Positions 11,104 to 23,309 of a DNA stretch of 64,000 nt are shown piece by piece. Position 1 is the stretch's first letter. Every line of letters begins with the position of its first letter. The notes beneath the pieces were generated by a model. The model searched no databases. It saw only the letters and a program-made list of their open reading frames with translations, and had not been told where the DNA came from. A program made the translations under genes and the position numbers. This DNA is from Artocarpus heterophyllus (taxonomy: Eukaryota; Streptophyta; Magnoliopsida; Rosales; Moraceae), in NCBI GenBank assembly GCA_025403435.1, contig CM046339.1, positions 3,798,212 through 3,862,211 on the forward strand, read 5' to 3'.

Positions 11104-11529
11104 GGTCCCAAATTCATTAATTTGTTGGTGGGTTGCAACACCTTTTAGGGGCCAAAAATATTTTTTTGTCACCGAATACTATCTTTTGAGACCAAAGTTT
11201 GGTCGCGGAAAGACTTAAACTAGCGGCCTTTTTTTTTTTGGCTGATAATTGATCATGGCGCTAACTAAAATTTTTTCCCGCCATATTTTTGGCCACCAAG
11301 AATCTTTTCGTCGCTACTTTTATCTATTTTGAGACCAAATTTTGTGGCCAGAAATGTTTTTTTTTTTTTTTACCCCTTAGCGACCAAACTTTGGTGGCAG
11401 GAAGTAGTCTTTGGCTACCAAATTGACCCAGCTGTTTTTGGCAACCAAAATCAATTGCGTCGTTGTCCATGCTGTTTTTGGTGATCAAAATCAATTTGGT
11501 CAATACTTTTGTAGTCACAAAAAAACAAA
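11104..11529. mobile_element. Right part of a DNA element split by the Tekay insertion
   Basis: This stretch is dense in GACCAAA/TTTGGTC and related motifs in both orientations, like the subterminal repeats of CACTA elements. It ends near TTTTGTAGTC (11505-11514), which resembles a degraded CACTA end (TTTGTAGTG). The same motifs lie left of the retrotransposon. I could not find a matching left terminus, so the class is tentative. Confidence 0.35.
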
Positions 11530-12014
11530 CACCCTGTTTATTTGACTGATTTAGTTCAGCTCGGCTTAATTTGAAAGACTATTATAGTTTGTATCGGTGT
11601 GTAGTAAAACATTTAATTTGAACTAAACTGAAAGTTCAAACTAGGTTGAACTACCCAATTTAGTGTTTAAACCTTCCTTTCATTTCAACGTTTTGAACTA
11701 ATATTGAACAGTGATTTCACTCACATATATTGGTATATATAATATCACTATTATTTCATATTATTTTAAATCAAATAACCTTTTACATATCTCATATTTA
11801 TTTTTAATTAAATAATTTTTTATGTTTTAAGCTAGAATTTTCAATACTCATCTAAACACAAATTCAAATTGGGTATCCTATTGAAATTAACACTTTAACT
11901 ACACATCCAAGTGCTAGTTCGGATTACTGTTTAAACTACGCAATTTGGATTTTTTTGTTCAAATAAAAAAAGTTTAAACTAGCACAATTCGAACTAGTGA
12001 ACTAAACGGGGCCA
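11530..12014. mobile_element. Probable hAT-type MITE
   Basis: The left edge CCCTGTTTATTTGACT (about 11532) and the right edge AACTAAACGGGG (about 12000-12011) are imperfect inverted repeats of the CCCTGTTTAGTT type common in plant hAT-like MITEs. Internal AGTTCAAACTAG-like motifs also occur in inverted form. It is about 480 bp, AT-rich and without a coding region. A clean 8-bp target duplication is not visible. Confidence 0.45.
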
Positions 12015-12967
12015 AAATTTCTTATAGTGACATAAATATGAGAACTTATATAATCATGTCAAAAGTTGGTTCATTTGCAATTTTGTATTTGAAATGTGAG
12101 GTACTTAAAAGTTAAGATCTTGTGATGTAATTTAGAATTTTAAAAAATATTATATAGATATGGAATAATCAGAAAAATAAAGCGCAAAAAAATATTGGGT
12201 AAAATTAAAGAGCCTTTGGGTCCGGCGCAAAGTAGCTTAACCATAATGTCACTGCGTCATGGTTAAGACATTTAAATTAATTGAAACTTTTTTAAAAAAA
12301 TATATACATAGAATAAAAGTCATTAATTTTGATATTCCTACGATTTATTTTGTGTAGAAATAACATAAATCATAACAATTTTTATAATTTTCTTTTATTG
12401 GTGTACAACTCTTTTTTTTTATTTTTTTATGTTGATATTCTGATTTTAGTTGGAAGCATGTGTTTACGGTTATGAATATGTTTACGTGCATGTTTTCATT
12501 GGTTTTTATAAAAGAAATACCATTATGCTAGTGGGGACTTAATAAAGGTATGATGCCTGGTCTTGAGGTCACGAAAACTTCAGTGAATACCTTGAGGATA
12601 AGAGATTCTAATAGAACTTAAGTAATAGAAAAAATTACATACTATGTTATACTTTTAAAAGTTGTGTTTATTTATGTTACACTTAAAAAGTTTATGCCAT
12701 ACTATCATTCATATTACTTGTACTTAAGTTATGCCGTAAATAAACATGTGTGGTACTTATAAAAGGTAAATCTTAAAAGATGACATTTATGAAAATCCTT
12801 TTTAATAATATACAAGTAAAGTTTTGAATAGTCTGATGTTACGAGAGTAGTATCATACTATAGGGCCCAAATTGAAGATTTTTAAAAGAAACAATGGTAT
12901 AACGTTTTAAAGAAAGTATCAATATTAGTAGTTTTGACTTTAGTTATATTTATTTTTATACTAAGAA
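12015..12967. other. AT-rich stretch without recognisable features
   Basis: I see no gene. The near-repeated motifs GTTATACTTTTAAAAG and GTTACACTTAAAAAG (about 12640-12695) may be remnants of a small element. Confidence 0.5.
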
Positions 12968-13570
12968 TGTTGATTTTAATTTTGGATAATGTTGTAAGTG
13001 ATCTTCACCACTCAAGACCCAAAGACGAGATCAAAATAAAGCCTAATAAGGGCCCAAGTCCTGAAGGGAATCTCAACTAGGAGACGAGTTATCCAAAGTT
13101 GTCTCAAAAGCCGACGCAAGTCTAAGAAAACAAGAGGTCAAGATAGTGTAGTATCCAAGTTCGCTAAATTCAGAGATGCATAATTGAATTACAAAATGGT
13201 TACTAAATCTCTACAAGATCAAGAAATTGAGTCCTTCATGCTTGATATGGGGAAATCAAATACAAATATAGTTGGAATAAAATCAAGATAAGAAATATTC
13301 TTCATTTTATTTATTATTTCAATTAATTCATTTATAGAGGAATTGCAACTATAAATAGGGGTGGAAAACCCCAAAAAAGGGACTTTTGAATCTCTATGTG
13401 TATGTATTCTCAAAGAATAGTAAAACTTCTCTCTTAAAGTGGACGCAGCTCTTATGAGTGAATCATTATAATTTTTGGTTTCTCTTATTTTACTACATCA
13501 TAATCATGCTTTATTCACATTCCATGAGTGATCTGTAAGGATTATTGTTGATAAATTTCTACCATCAACA
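12968..13570 (+). repeat. 5' LTR of the Tat element
   Basis: It starts TGTTGATTTTAAT and ends CCATCAACA. It aligns over most of its length with 26266-26814, for example in the segments around TATAAATAG, GTGGAAAACCCC and ATTATTGTTGA. The two copies are clearly diverged. Confidence 0.85.
13350..13357 (+). promoter_or_regulatory. TATA box of the Tat LTR
   Basis: TATAAATA followed by GGGG, conserved in the 3' LTR at 26594-26602. It lies about 210 bp before the end of the LTR, so R-U5 is short. Confidence 0.65.
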
Positions 13571-13642
13571 ATTGTTACTAGAAGGAAGGCCATATATTTC
13601 TAAAACTGAACCCCATATTCCAAAACTTTTCCCACGATCATC

Positions 13643-15600
13643 ATGGTGATCACTTATACCAACCGTTCACACCGCATTAGAGACAACAACTTCATCACTC
13701 AAGGCAACAATCAATCTGTTGGAGGTGGCACTATGGGTGCTTGGGGCTCGAGAAGAGGCCATTAGCCGTCAAGAACGATCCTTCTAGAGCAAAGGGTGGA
13801 AGGGATGACCAGGCTGCTCAAAAATTTCTCAACGGCCCTAGAAAAATTCAAGGCAGGGATGGTGACATTGTACGTGAGGACCCAAAAGACCAAGGGAACC
13901 GCTTTGGTGATTAGAACAATAGTGGCAAGTCGGTTAACCCTGAGGGAATCTAAGAAATTGTAGGTGGCCAACAAAAGAGAGCAAACACGATGGGTACTCA
14001 AGAGAAAAGAAGAAGAGCAGCCCAAGCCGAAGGCCAGCTAGTTGATCAACATTAATAGCATAGGCCAAACATAGGTCTCCTTTCACTCCCACTAAGACGT
14101 GAAGCTAGACTAGATGCAGCCTCTATACAAAATGGGGACGACTTAAAAGGATCAGCTTCATATAGACGAATTAAGTGATCGATTGCTAGGAAGAAGAGCT
14201 TTTCACATGGGAGAAACCTCAACCTTATAGATCTCATGGATCAGCCTGTGAACAAGACTTAAGTCGACCCTTAACTTATTACCTAACTGATAAACCAGTA
14301 GGTGCAAGATTCCTTGGGACTCCCTACAGGCGAGATTAAAAATCTCGTGGGGTGAGTTGGAGATTTGGGAGATAAGCTTAATGTGCATCGTGGGGAAAAG
14401 ATTACCTATACAACTCTGCTCTCCCCTTGCATCACAGAAATGCCTCTTCTAGAAAAATTCAAGCCCCTGTAGATCACTCCATATGAAGGGCTTACAGAAT
14501 TAGATAACCATATCTAGATTCACGAATCTTCCATGGTGCTTTATAGAGTCCCACAGAAGATCATATGCCAAGCTTTCAACAAACTTTAGTAGGACCAGCG
14601 AGGTGATGGTTCAAGTCACTGAAGGCTGGGAGCATCACATGTTTCAGGACTTAAAAGGTTGCTTTTTTGAACTAGATGTAGGAGTAGGAGCTCTCTTGCC
14701 ATCAAAGGAAAAGCTCAGCTTTTTGACTTACGTAATGAGTCATTGAAGGGTTGGCTCGAGAGGTACACCAAGGAGGTAGCCATTATTGGTGGTATTACTA
14801 AGGATTTCATCCTTATAGGGGCACTAAGCAACATGCGTACTATCTTCTTTTTAGGGATGATCTCGACCGCAAGAGTGCTAAATCATATAAGGAGTTCTTG
14901 GAGAGAGCTTAAGGTTTCATTAATTAGGAAGAAGTGTAAGGCTTAGTTCACAAGCAAGCCATATGAGGAGTTAACAGTGGTGGTGGTCAAAAGTCAAACC
15001 AAGGAGGGAAAAAGATGAGTAATCCTCAAAGGGAGAATAATGCACTAAAATTGTCGATTTATGACCCAAACAGATACCTCCTAGCCGAGGGTTATCATAG
15101 ATAACATTAAATAGCAAAAACAGGAAGATGGAAGACTTCTTCCCCGACAAAGGTATGAAAACTACTACGACCTCTCTATTCTAATAGACAATATTACTAC
15201 AAGATCAATGATCAGCCTTGTCTGCAACGTCCACCCCCAATAAGGTCAAACCATAAAAAGTGCAACCAGAACAAGTACAACAGTTTCCATGGCAACATAG
15301 GACACTACATTAGTGAATGCACAGACCTCAAGGATGAGATTTGGAGGCTAATAAAAAAAGGTTTGTTGCAAGATTACAGAGCCGTTAGAAATAATCAGAG
15401 GAACAAGAGAAGGATCAATTGTCGAGATGATCAAAGGAATAATGGGTGCCAGTGTGAAGACGACTTTCAAGAAAATAATGTAGCAGAGCCGACAGGTGTA
15501 ATTCGTATGATATTAAGGGGACCTTACCTCGAGGGCAACTCTAGGAGGTCTCAAAAGAACTATGCTCGCGAGGCGAGAGAAGTATCTAAGTAAAGATGTG
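13643..15600 (+). pseudogene. gag remnant, Tat element
   Basis: This degraded capsid gene has many stops and frameshifts. Recognisable pieces are the amino end after the ATG at 13643, a capsid fragment at 14743-14946 (LERYTKEVAII), and the nucleocapsid-like motif at 15281-15361 (FHGNIGHYISEC followed by TDLKDEIWRLIKKG). The last is typical of Tat gag, where a His/Cys block replaces the classical knuckle. It is not translatable as one protein. Confidence 0.7.
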
Positions 15601-15734
15601 TAAATGTGTTGACCAACAGACCATCCAAGGGGTTGAGATATGAGGGACAGAAATCACATTCTCCAAGGAAAATGCAAAGGGAATGCATTTCCCATAAAAC
15701 TACGCTTTGGTAGTCAAAGCGATGGTTAGAAATT

Positions 15735-16120
15735 ATACTGTCTGCTAAGTTTTGGTAGACAACAGAAGCTCGACCGACATAATCTACACTGATTATGTAA
15801 ACAAAGACTAGAACCTTTCTCGATCACATGACTCCTAATTCTTGGCTGCTTTATGGAGTAGAGACAACATAATCCTTGAAGGGATAATTAAATTACCCAT
15901 AACAATAGGGGAGAAGTCACAAACAATGATTATGTTATCAAATGTCCGAGTGGTTAAAGGAAGAGACCAGTATAATGAGTCATTGGGAGGCCAACGTTGA
16001 GAGCCTTAAAGGCAATTACCTATGTCTACCATCAGTAGGTAAAGTTCCCCGCACAAAATGGAGTGGACAAAATAAAAGGGAATTAGTGTAAGTCGAGGCT
16101 TACATACTCAGACATCATAT
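15735..16120 (+). pseudogene. Protease remnant, Tat element
   Basis: LVDNRSSTDIIY (about 15750-15790) corresponds to the retropepsin site, normally DNGSS-A-D in this lineage; the Gly of the active site is replaced by Arg. Downstream the segment around IILEGIIKLPITIGEKSQ fits the protease body. Several stops are present. Confidence 0.6.
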
Positions 16121-16143
16121 ATTCATAGTCAGATCCCAAGAGG

Positions 16144-17320
16144 ATGGAGATGAGGAAGGTGCATCAGGGACTCATGGAAGAAATTGATCCTAGATTAGAG
16201 GAAGATATTATAAGAAGAGAATTAGCAGAAAAGCTAGTCAAGGTAAAAATGGACAAGCAGGATCCATCGAGGGAGCTCAAAATCGAGTCAAGATTAACAA
16301 AGAAGCAGGTAGACAAGCTCACAAAGTTTTTGAGCAATAATCTCAATGTCACTGCACGGACACATGAGGACATTGTAGGATCTGATCCAAAGGTCACCTG
16401 CCATCGCCTTAATGTTGACCCAAGCTATCCTCCGAAGAGACAAAAAAGCCGACAATGAACCTAGAAAAGATAAGGCTCTTCATTAAAAGGTCAATAAACT
16501 AGAAAAAATGGGTTCATTAGGGAGTCTCATTACCCTTATTTTATCTCAAAACTAGTGCTCGTCCGTAAGACAAATAGGAAATGGAGAATGTGTATAGACT
16601 TCAATGATCTCAACAAAGCATGTCCAAAAGATAGTTTTCCACTCCCGTGAATTGATCAACTAGTCGATGCCATAGCAAGGCATGAATTGATAAGTTTCAT
16701 GGATGCTTATTTAGGGTATAATTAGATCCTTACACACCCGCGAGACCAAAAGCATACATCCTTCATTGCTAACAAAGGGTTATACTTTCATCTCATCATG
16801 CGTTTTAGATTAAAGAATGTAGGCATGACATATCAATGTTTGGTTAACAAAATATTTGATAAACAGATTGGAAAGATCATAGAGTTCTATGTCGACGACA
16901 TGCTAGTTAAAAGCATGAAGGCAAGCTTGCATATTGCTTATTTAGATGAGATGTTTCAAGTATTGCGAGAGTAAAAATGATGCTCAACCTGCTGAAGCGT
17001 GCATTTGGCATAGTGTCAAGAAAGTTCCTAGGTTCTATGGTTAGTCATTAAGGTATCAAGTCTAACCCTATAAAAATTCAAGCATTGTTGGACATGGAGG
17101 CACCCCATAAGCCTAAGGAAGTTTAGAAACTGACTAGGTGTGTGATCACTCTCAATCGTTTCATTTTAAGGGTGACTGATAAATGTGTGCTGTTTTTTAA
17201 AGTTCTAAAAGGAAAGAGGACATTGAAGTGGACGGTGGAATATGATGAGGCATTTAAATGCCTGAAAGAATATCTTGGGAAACCCCCTTTGCTTTTTAAA
17301 GCTCTACTGGGGTGACCCTT
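16144..17320 (+). pseudogene. Reverse transcriptase remnant, Tat element
   Basis: Readable blocks are HRLNVDPSYPPKRQK (about 16400-16445), KWRMCIDFNDLNKACPKDSF (16577-16640), SFMDAYLGYN, and the catalytic YVDDMLVKS (16888-16914). The last, with Met after the aspartates, is characteristic of Tat and Athila lineages. Both catalytic aspartates remain, but stop codons interrupt the frame, so no active enzyme is expected. Confidence 0.85.
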
Positions 17321-18190
17321 TTCATTTATTTGGTTGTTTCACCTTATGCCTTAAGTTTTATTTTGGTTAGAAAAGAACAAAAATCTTACCTACCAGTCTA
17401 CTATGCAAGCAAGCGATTACTCGATGTAGAGATGCGCTATCTAGAAATGGAAAAGCTCGTGTTAGCTCTAGGAAATTAATGAGGTATTTTCTGAGGCACA
17501 AAGTGGTGGTTTTGACTAACTTTTAACTAAGGCAAGCTCTCTAGAAACCAGAAACCTTTGGTTAACTTCTACAATGGTCTGTTGATTTGAGCCAGTTTGA
17601 TATAGACTATAAACCTCACATAATGATAAAAGGTCAGGTGTTGGCAAATATTGTTACAAAGTTTATGGCTTGACCAGGGGCACTATGATGGAGGCTAAAG
17701 TAGAATAATAGAAATGGTAGTTGTATGTCATTGGTTCGTCGGATGAACATGGTTAAGGTGTAGAGATTATGTTGGTAAGCCCAAAAAACCACAAGACTAT
17801 GGTGGCGATGAGGTTAAAGTTTAAGGCATTAAAAAATGAAGCTGAGTATGAGGCAATATTGGCTGAGTTGCATCTCACACATTATCTAAGAGCTGACCCT
17901 ATGGAGGTTTATAGTGATTCTCAGCTTGTCGTAAACCAGATCTTGGATGAGTATAAAGAAAAAGATGGAATCATGTTGAAGTATCTATGAAAAGTGAAAG
18001 AAGAGCTCTCAACGTTCCAATCTTGCAACATTAGGCAGATACCTCATGTTGAGAACAACAATGCTGATGCCTTGGCTCACCTCACAATGTCGAAAGTTTC
18101 AGAGTTACTTAGAGTGGTTCCCGTAGAGATTTTAGAAGTCTCGACGATTGAAAAGAGGGAAGTTAAAGAAGCAATGCTAATCATGTAGTG
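17321..18190 (+). pseudogene. RNase H region including plant-type second RNase H
   Basis: A degraded primary RNase H and tether (about 17340-17680) is followed by a second, plant-type RNase H. In the second, EAEYEAILAELHL and VYSDSQLVVNQILDEY (17835-17960) keep the acidic catalytic positions E and D, and HVENNNADALAHL (about 18047-18083) keeps the last block. A tandem second RNase H is a hallmark of Tat elements. One stop (17988-17990) separates the blocks. Confidence 0.82.
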
Positions 18191-19410
18191 AGACATCTAG
18201 ATGACCTCAATTGTGAACTATCTACTTAATGGAGAGTTGCCAGCTAATTCGGTCGGAGCAAAAAGGACAATAAAGATCGGCTCGTCATCTTTTGCATAAT
18301 GGAATACTATACAGGCAAGGCAATTCTACTCCTCTCTTAAGGTGCCTGGACAGGGAAGAGGGACTAAAGGTTCTAATGGAGATCCATGAGGGTTTATATT
18401 GGAGCTACTCTAGGGGGTAGTCTTTGGCCCACAAGACATTGAGGCAGGGGTACTATTAAGGATGCAATCGAGTATGCTCGTAAACATGACAAGTGTCAAT
18501 GGTATGCCATAGTGCCAAGGTCTCATCTTGAGAATTTCATATCGATCTTACGTTTGTGGCCATTTAAGAAATAGGGAATCGATATAATTGGTCCACTTTT
18601 CATGGCCTCTAAATGATTTAAGTTGGCCAAGTCACAGTTGATTATTATACAAAGTGGGCCGAGGCTAAAGCATTTACCACCATCATCAAAGCAAATTGCA
18701 CAAGTTTCATTTGGTCTCATATCATCTGTCAGTTTGGTGTCTCACATTCCCTCATCTTTAATAACAGCAAGCAATTTGACAATGCTAGGACAAGGAAGTT
18801 ATACGACGACCTCGGCATCCACAAAAATATCTTGATGGTCATTTACCCATAGTCAAATAGTCAAGTCAAGGTTGTTTATAAGATTATAAAACACACTTTG
18901 AAGAAGCACCTTGATGACTTAAAGAGAAGGTGGCTAAAGAACTATCAAAAGTATTGTAGGCCTAGAGGATGACGAGTAGAACCACCACAGGTAATGCATC
19001 ATTCTCGTTGACATATAGTGTAGAGGCGATTCTGTTTATCGAGATGATCATGCCTACCAATCAGGTGGTTAGATACAATGAAGGGGCAAACATGTAGCAA
19101 ATAGATGCAGAGCTTGACCTACTTGAGGAATGAAGGATTGATTCTCAAATGAGTCTTGCTGCTTATCAATAGAGAACGATGAGATATTACAAGAAAAAGG
19201 TTAAGAAGAGAAGATTCGCTATTGGTACTTAGTCCTAAAAAGGTGACTCCAAATATGAAGCAGAGGAATAATGGTCCCCTTGGTCCAAATTAGGAAGGAC
19301 CCTATATGGTCCAAGATATGATTAGGCGAGGGACCTATATGCTGGAGTCAATGATAGGTCGATGTATGGAGCACCCGTGGAACGCTAAGCATTTACACCC
19401 CTATTATCAT
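18191..19410 (+). pseudogene. Integrase remnant, Tat element
   Basis: The DDE core is recognisable as VDYYTKWAEAKAFTTI (about 18637-18685) and FNNSKQFDN (about 18760-18783). In the latter the second catalytic Asp is replaced by Asn. The C-terminal domain runs to about 19410 (LGRTLYGPRYD region). It contains multiple stops and no chromodomain. Confidence 0.75.
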
Positions 19411-19869
19411 TGAAGTTTTTTTAAGATATTTTAGGCTGTTTTATTTTATTCTATGTCGATTGCAAGAATATTTTATGGATCAATGAAATAAAACTCCAAA
19501 GGACTTATTTTTAATTTCAGTTATTTTGTCAGTTCGTTTTTAATTTCATTTAATTTTTCACTTGTAAAAGACAAAATAAAGGACTTTATGTTTGACAAGG
19601 GGCAGCAGAGATGTAGGGTTAATGGCCATTAGAAAAGCTCTTCCCCTACCCCTATGATTGCATTATAGTAGTCTTAAAGAGATTTCAATATTGTTATCAA
19701 TTTTATTCTTGACATTTTTACATGGAAAATTTTAAAGATATTTATAGGATAATATCGACTAGAAAAATTTGAGGTAGTAGATAAAAATGAAAATAGAATA
19801 GAGACATTATATTAAAATAAATGCATTAAATATTACAAAAGGTAAAGGCCAAAGGCCTCAACGTCTCGA

Positions 19870-20109
19870 CAAGAAAAAATAGTAATAAAGAGCTTCATTG
19901 GTCGTCCTCCAAGCATTTTTGCCTCCATTAGAAGACGCGACCGATCTACCTATAGGAGTTAAGTCATCTCCCTTATAAAGAAAGGATAGATTCCACTCAG
20001 GGTGGATAGCTTAGATCTGGTCTACAATCTATTCACCCGCAGATTTTTGAATTGCTTTTTATGTATTCTCATACTCTTTAGAGGCTTGATATTGTCAACT
20101 GCAGCAATG
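19870..20109 (-). pseudogene. Antisense ORF remnant of the Tat element, distal half
   Basis: Read on the minus strand from the CACTA junction, a protein-like frame appears: QASKEYENT, KSAGE, IHPEWNLSFLYKGDD (about 19960-20070), with a few stops. It aligns in direction and character with 25867-26165 on the other side of the CACTA. Tat-lineage elements are known to carry an extra antisense ORF between pol and the 3' LTR; its function is unknown. Confidence 0.5.
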
Positions 20110-20112
20110 ACA

Positions 20113-20132
20113 CACTACTACAAACTGTGGAT
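20113..20132 (+). repeat. CACTA left terminal inverted repeat
   Basis: CACTACTACAAACTGTGGAT pairs with the right terminus; the first 12 bases are identical and GGATT is shared further in. Confidence 0.9.
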
Positions 20133-20134
20133 TC

Positions 20135-20420
20135 CATGATGGTCAAAAAACCGTCATGAAAGCTTCAGTCATGGTATAACGTGGAGTTTTCATGACGGTT
20201 TTTTACCGTCATGTAATACGAAAATTGACGCGAGGAGAGGTAAAATAGGGTGGGATTCCACGACGGTTTCACGAAAAACAGTCATGGAAAGTGGGGATTC
20301 CACGATGGTTTTTCAAGAAACCATCGTGGAAAGGGGGGGATTCCACGACGGTTTTGTGAAAAACCGTCGTGGAATCCCCCCTTTCCACAACAGTTTTTTG
20401 TGAAACCGTCATGGAAAATT
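20135..20420. repeat. CACTA left subterminal repeat array
   Basis: Many direct and inverted copies of CCACGACGGTTTTT-like units occur, several forming hairpins such as GGTTTTGTGAAAAACCGTCG. In this superfamily such arrays are binding sites for the TNPA protein that brings the two ends together. Confidence 0.85.
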
Positions 20421-20960
20421 GGTATTCCCCCCAAAAAAAATTCACCAAAAATTTTTGTTTTCCCATGAGATGGCCAGTCCCGTGTGTTATCCCTTACAAC
20501 ATGGCCTTGATTGCATCGAAAAATTAGAGTATATTGAAATTTCTAGGTATTTACAAGATCATTTACATTTGAGTTATTTTCAGCAATTGTTTATCTACTA
20601 TCTTCATTTGTCTATCTAAAGAGCACATACCTATTTACAAATTGTATCCACTCTAATCTAACTTTATTGATATCCATATGTATATAAAAATCATTTTTTC
20701 CTAAGGCTTGTATACCACTTGTAATTATATCTCGCATGAAACGTAGAATAAAAAAACCACATTCTACATTTCTTTGTTGTCTTGGACACTTACGTTTGGA
20801 ATATAGTGTTCCGTTCAGTCGGTTTGTGACACCGTTTTCTGCTTGAAGCTTCCAATCGTTAAGTGCCCTAACAATGTGTCATTTTTAAATGAATTAATAG
20901 ATGATACAAATATATGGGACTAAAAACATTTAATTTAAATTTATAAGAGAATGTTAATAC

Positions 20961-21275
20961 TTACAATCTCGTGATTGATACAAAATCCTCACGTGGTGGG
21001 TGTCCGAGGGGGTCAAACCAATATATTTGATCCTCCCATGGCGAAATAAGTCCTAACATCCAATGTTCTCCAACATTGTATGGCAGGAAGAATAATTTTT
21101 CCCTCGGTGCTTGAGCTAATAGGTGGAGGAGTAATGTGGCACGCTCTCTACGATCACTCTGTAGGTCTCTTACAGCACTTGAAACAATGGCCAGAGATGT
21201 GTAGTCGAAATTTTGTGCCAAGCCTTGAAGTTCACAATATTTCGCCAAAAAACTACAATAGAAAAAAATAGTCAA
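20961..21275 (-). pseudogene. Ulp1-like C48 protease domain fragment
   Basis: About 104 codons. The segment LFFLPYNVGEHWMLGLISP holds the His of a Ulp1 (SUMO-protease-like) triad next to Trp. QIYWFDPLGHPP holds the Asp. The Gln/Cys block would follow toward 20950 and is not seen. Ulp1-like domains are often captured by plant CACTA and MULE elements, usually fused to the TNPA-type protein. Here it is downstream of the 21338-22266 pieces on the same strand, consistent with a further exon. Confidence 0.7.
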
Positions 21276-21337
21276 TTACTTGAAAGTACCTTACAACTCT
21301 ACCTATATTTTAAAAATATGAAATACGGATGAAGTTA

Positions 21338-22266
21338 TTACCTGAGGTATACCAAGATACAGTTTGCCCTGATTTTATCAAAGTTGATGAAGTAGTAAAC
21401 GTCTTCATACCCCACATAGATAGGGAATTCATTGCTAGTGACATTTATCGGTATTAGGCACTGAATCGTCAACCCATTGCGCTTGAAAGAATGTGCGTAT
21501 AGAGCTAACTGCATAAATACTTGAGGTACTGAAGCAAAGTTAAATGCTTGCAGTTGCTCATTAGCAATGGTTTGCTCTTGTTCTTGTTCTACCTCAGGTT
21601 GTGATTCTCTTGCTTTTGTAGAGCTTGTCTTTTTTTGACGTTTCTTTCCGCTTAGATCTTGTGGAACATGGCTAGGCGCTCGACTCATCTTCGTCAATGC
21701 AATGACTTCAACTAACCTCTCGGCCATGCGACAAAGCTTCCGGCTGCTTCACCCACAGTTGTTGCTTCAAGTGTTGGAACAAGCAATTCAGTTGTTCTAA
21801 CTCTGATGGTAGTGATGCTAACGTGCACGTTCTATTCCCTTAATAGTTTTCCATGAACTGTATCAGTTGGAAGACTCTTCATCCACACCTTTCCAACCGC
21901 AACAAGTGCACACCCACCATTAACTCTATCTTCAACGAAGAGCTTACATTGATCGAGCTCTTGACGAGGAGGTGACAATTGGACTTCTAGAGCTTCTGGA
22001 CCTTCTGCTACATTATTGGGAGGGTTACAACTAGCTTTGATGCTGTTGCATTGTGAGATGCTATCATCCGTCGACTTGGCACGTCCTTGGGAAATGAGCT
22101 CCGTCACAAGACCCCGCAGTTCTGCAATCTCCATCTGCATCTTAGACATTTCAGAATTCAATTTTGAAGTACCTGATTGGAGGTCGAAGTATTGAGACTG
22201 CTTCACATACTTCGATTGATCGCAGACACATCCTGAATGTTCTGGTTTCCCTAGTGCCATCGTCAA
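21338..22266 (-). pseudogene. TNPA/TNP1-like protein, C-terminal half, frameshifted
   Basis: Two minus-strand ORFs (22266-21832 and 21727-21338). The first has a coiled-coil-like stretch (LNSEMSKMQMEIAELRGLV) followed by QCKLFVEDRVNGGCALVAVG and DTVHGKLL. That order is typical of the domain found after the coiled coil in CACTA accessory proteins (DUF8039-like). The gap reads GEAAGSFVAWP in one frame and continues one base out of frame at about 21727, so a frameshift breaks the domain. The second ORF has a basic, Lys-rich segment and leads toward the Ulp1-like exon. Confidence 0.65.
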
Positions 22267-22661
22267 AATGTCATCATTACCAACCGATTGGAAGCTCCCT
22301 TGACTTTGTTGCGTTGTGTATTCATCCAGTAAAAAAACACAACCATGTTATTGAAGCAATCCTTGATCTGGTATTAAATTACAAATTAATTATTCGTGGT
22401 CGGTAAACTTACAATCAATTTCTCAATTTCTGCTACTTTTGGATTTTTGAACTGGCCATCGGACCTTGACGTGATTTGACCTACAACTCCTCCCGTGTTG
22501 GTAGCATGCCTGTCTTTACAAACTGTGTTACGCTATGTTAGCAACATAGTAATGATAGAATAATTGAAATATGTAATATGAGTAAGATATTAATGTACCA
22601 AGGATTGCTTCAGCTCTCTATATCTGACTCGGCCAACCATAGAGCAGTATTCATTCTCCGC

Positions 22662-23282
22662 TCACATTTTTCTTGCGTTTGATGATAGTAGTTGGAATTC
22701 GATCAAACGTCGATACCTCACAAAAGCTTCCCAATTGTCATCGTTTATGGAGGGGTAGTAGTGTACTATCGTAGGAGGCCATTCATATATATTCACATCC
22801 TCCTTTAGAACAGAAATGTATGGCTGTACGGAGGTAACATAGAGGTCGGATCTAAACCCCTTTGCTAATTCATCACAAACCTTCAAAGCCCTTTTCCTAT
22901 ACCAATCCTCGACTGTGAAAGCTGCGTATATCTCTCTCCAAATCACATCTTCTACTTTATCTAAATCCTTAGACCTCCAATCTTTTGTCCATATCGAAAC
23001 GTGCTCTCGACTAAGGACTCTGATCCAACTACTTAATTCATGGCCAGGTGCGCCTTTCGGTTGGCCTTTTGAATCAAAAGTTACTTCAATTCTTAAACCT
23101 TTCTTTCTCATCCGATGAATTTTTTTCATTAATGTACCCCTTTGCTCAAAGTCTACTTTTGGATCAAATTCGATTCGCCTTCGTGGCTTACTGCGTTGGT
23201 TTCCCTTGCTATATTGCGATGAAGATGGAGTGCAGTCTTCGTACTTGTCCTCGTACTCGTCACTATCAATGGGGCGAGACAT
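22662..23282 (-). CDS. TNPA/TNP1-like protein, amino part
   Basis: 206 codons from an ATG at 23282. It has an acidic start (DSDEYEDKYED), a basic KPRRR patch, then a conserved-looking region (FDSKGQPKGAPGHELSSWIRVLSR, then KDWRSKDLDKVEDVIWREI). This resembles the amino region of plant CACTA TNP1-family proteins that bind the subterminal repeats. It lies upstream of 21338-22266 on the same strand, and an intron between them is plausible. The family assignment is by resemblance only. Confidence 0.6.
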   Translation of the reverse strand: MSRPIDSDEYEDKYEDCTPSSSQYSKGNQRSKPRRRIEFDPKVDFEQRGTLMKKIHRMRKKGLRIEVTFDSKGQPKGAPGHELSSWIRVLSREHVSIWTKDWRSKDLDKVEDVIWREIYAAFTVEDWYRKRALKVCDELAKGFRSDLYVTSVQPYISVLKEDVNIYEWPPTIVHYYPSINDDNWEAFVRYRRLIEFQLLSSNARKM

Positions 23283-23309
23283 TGTACCTATGCAAAGTAT
23301 TCCAAAACT

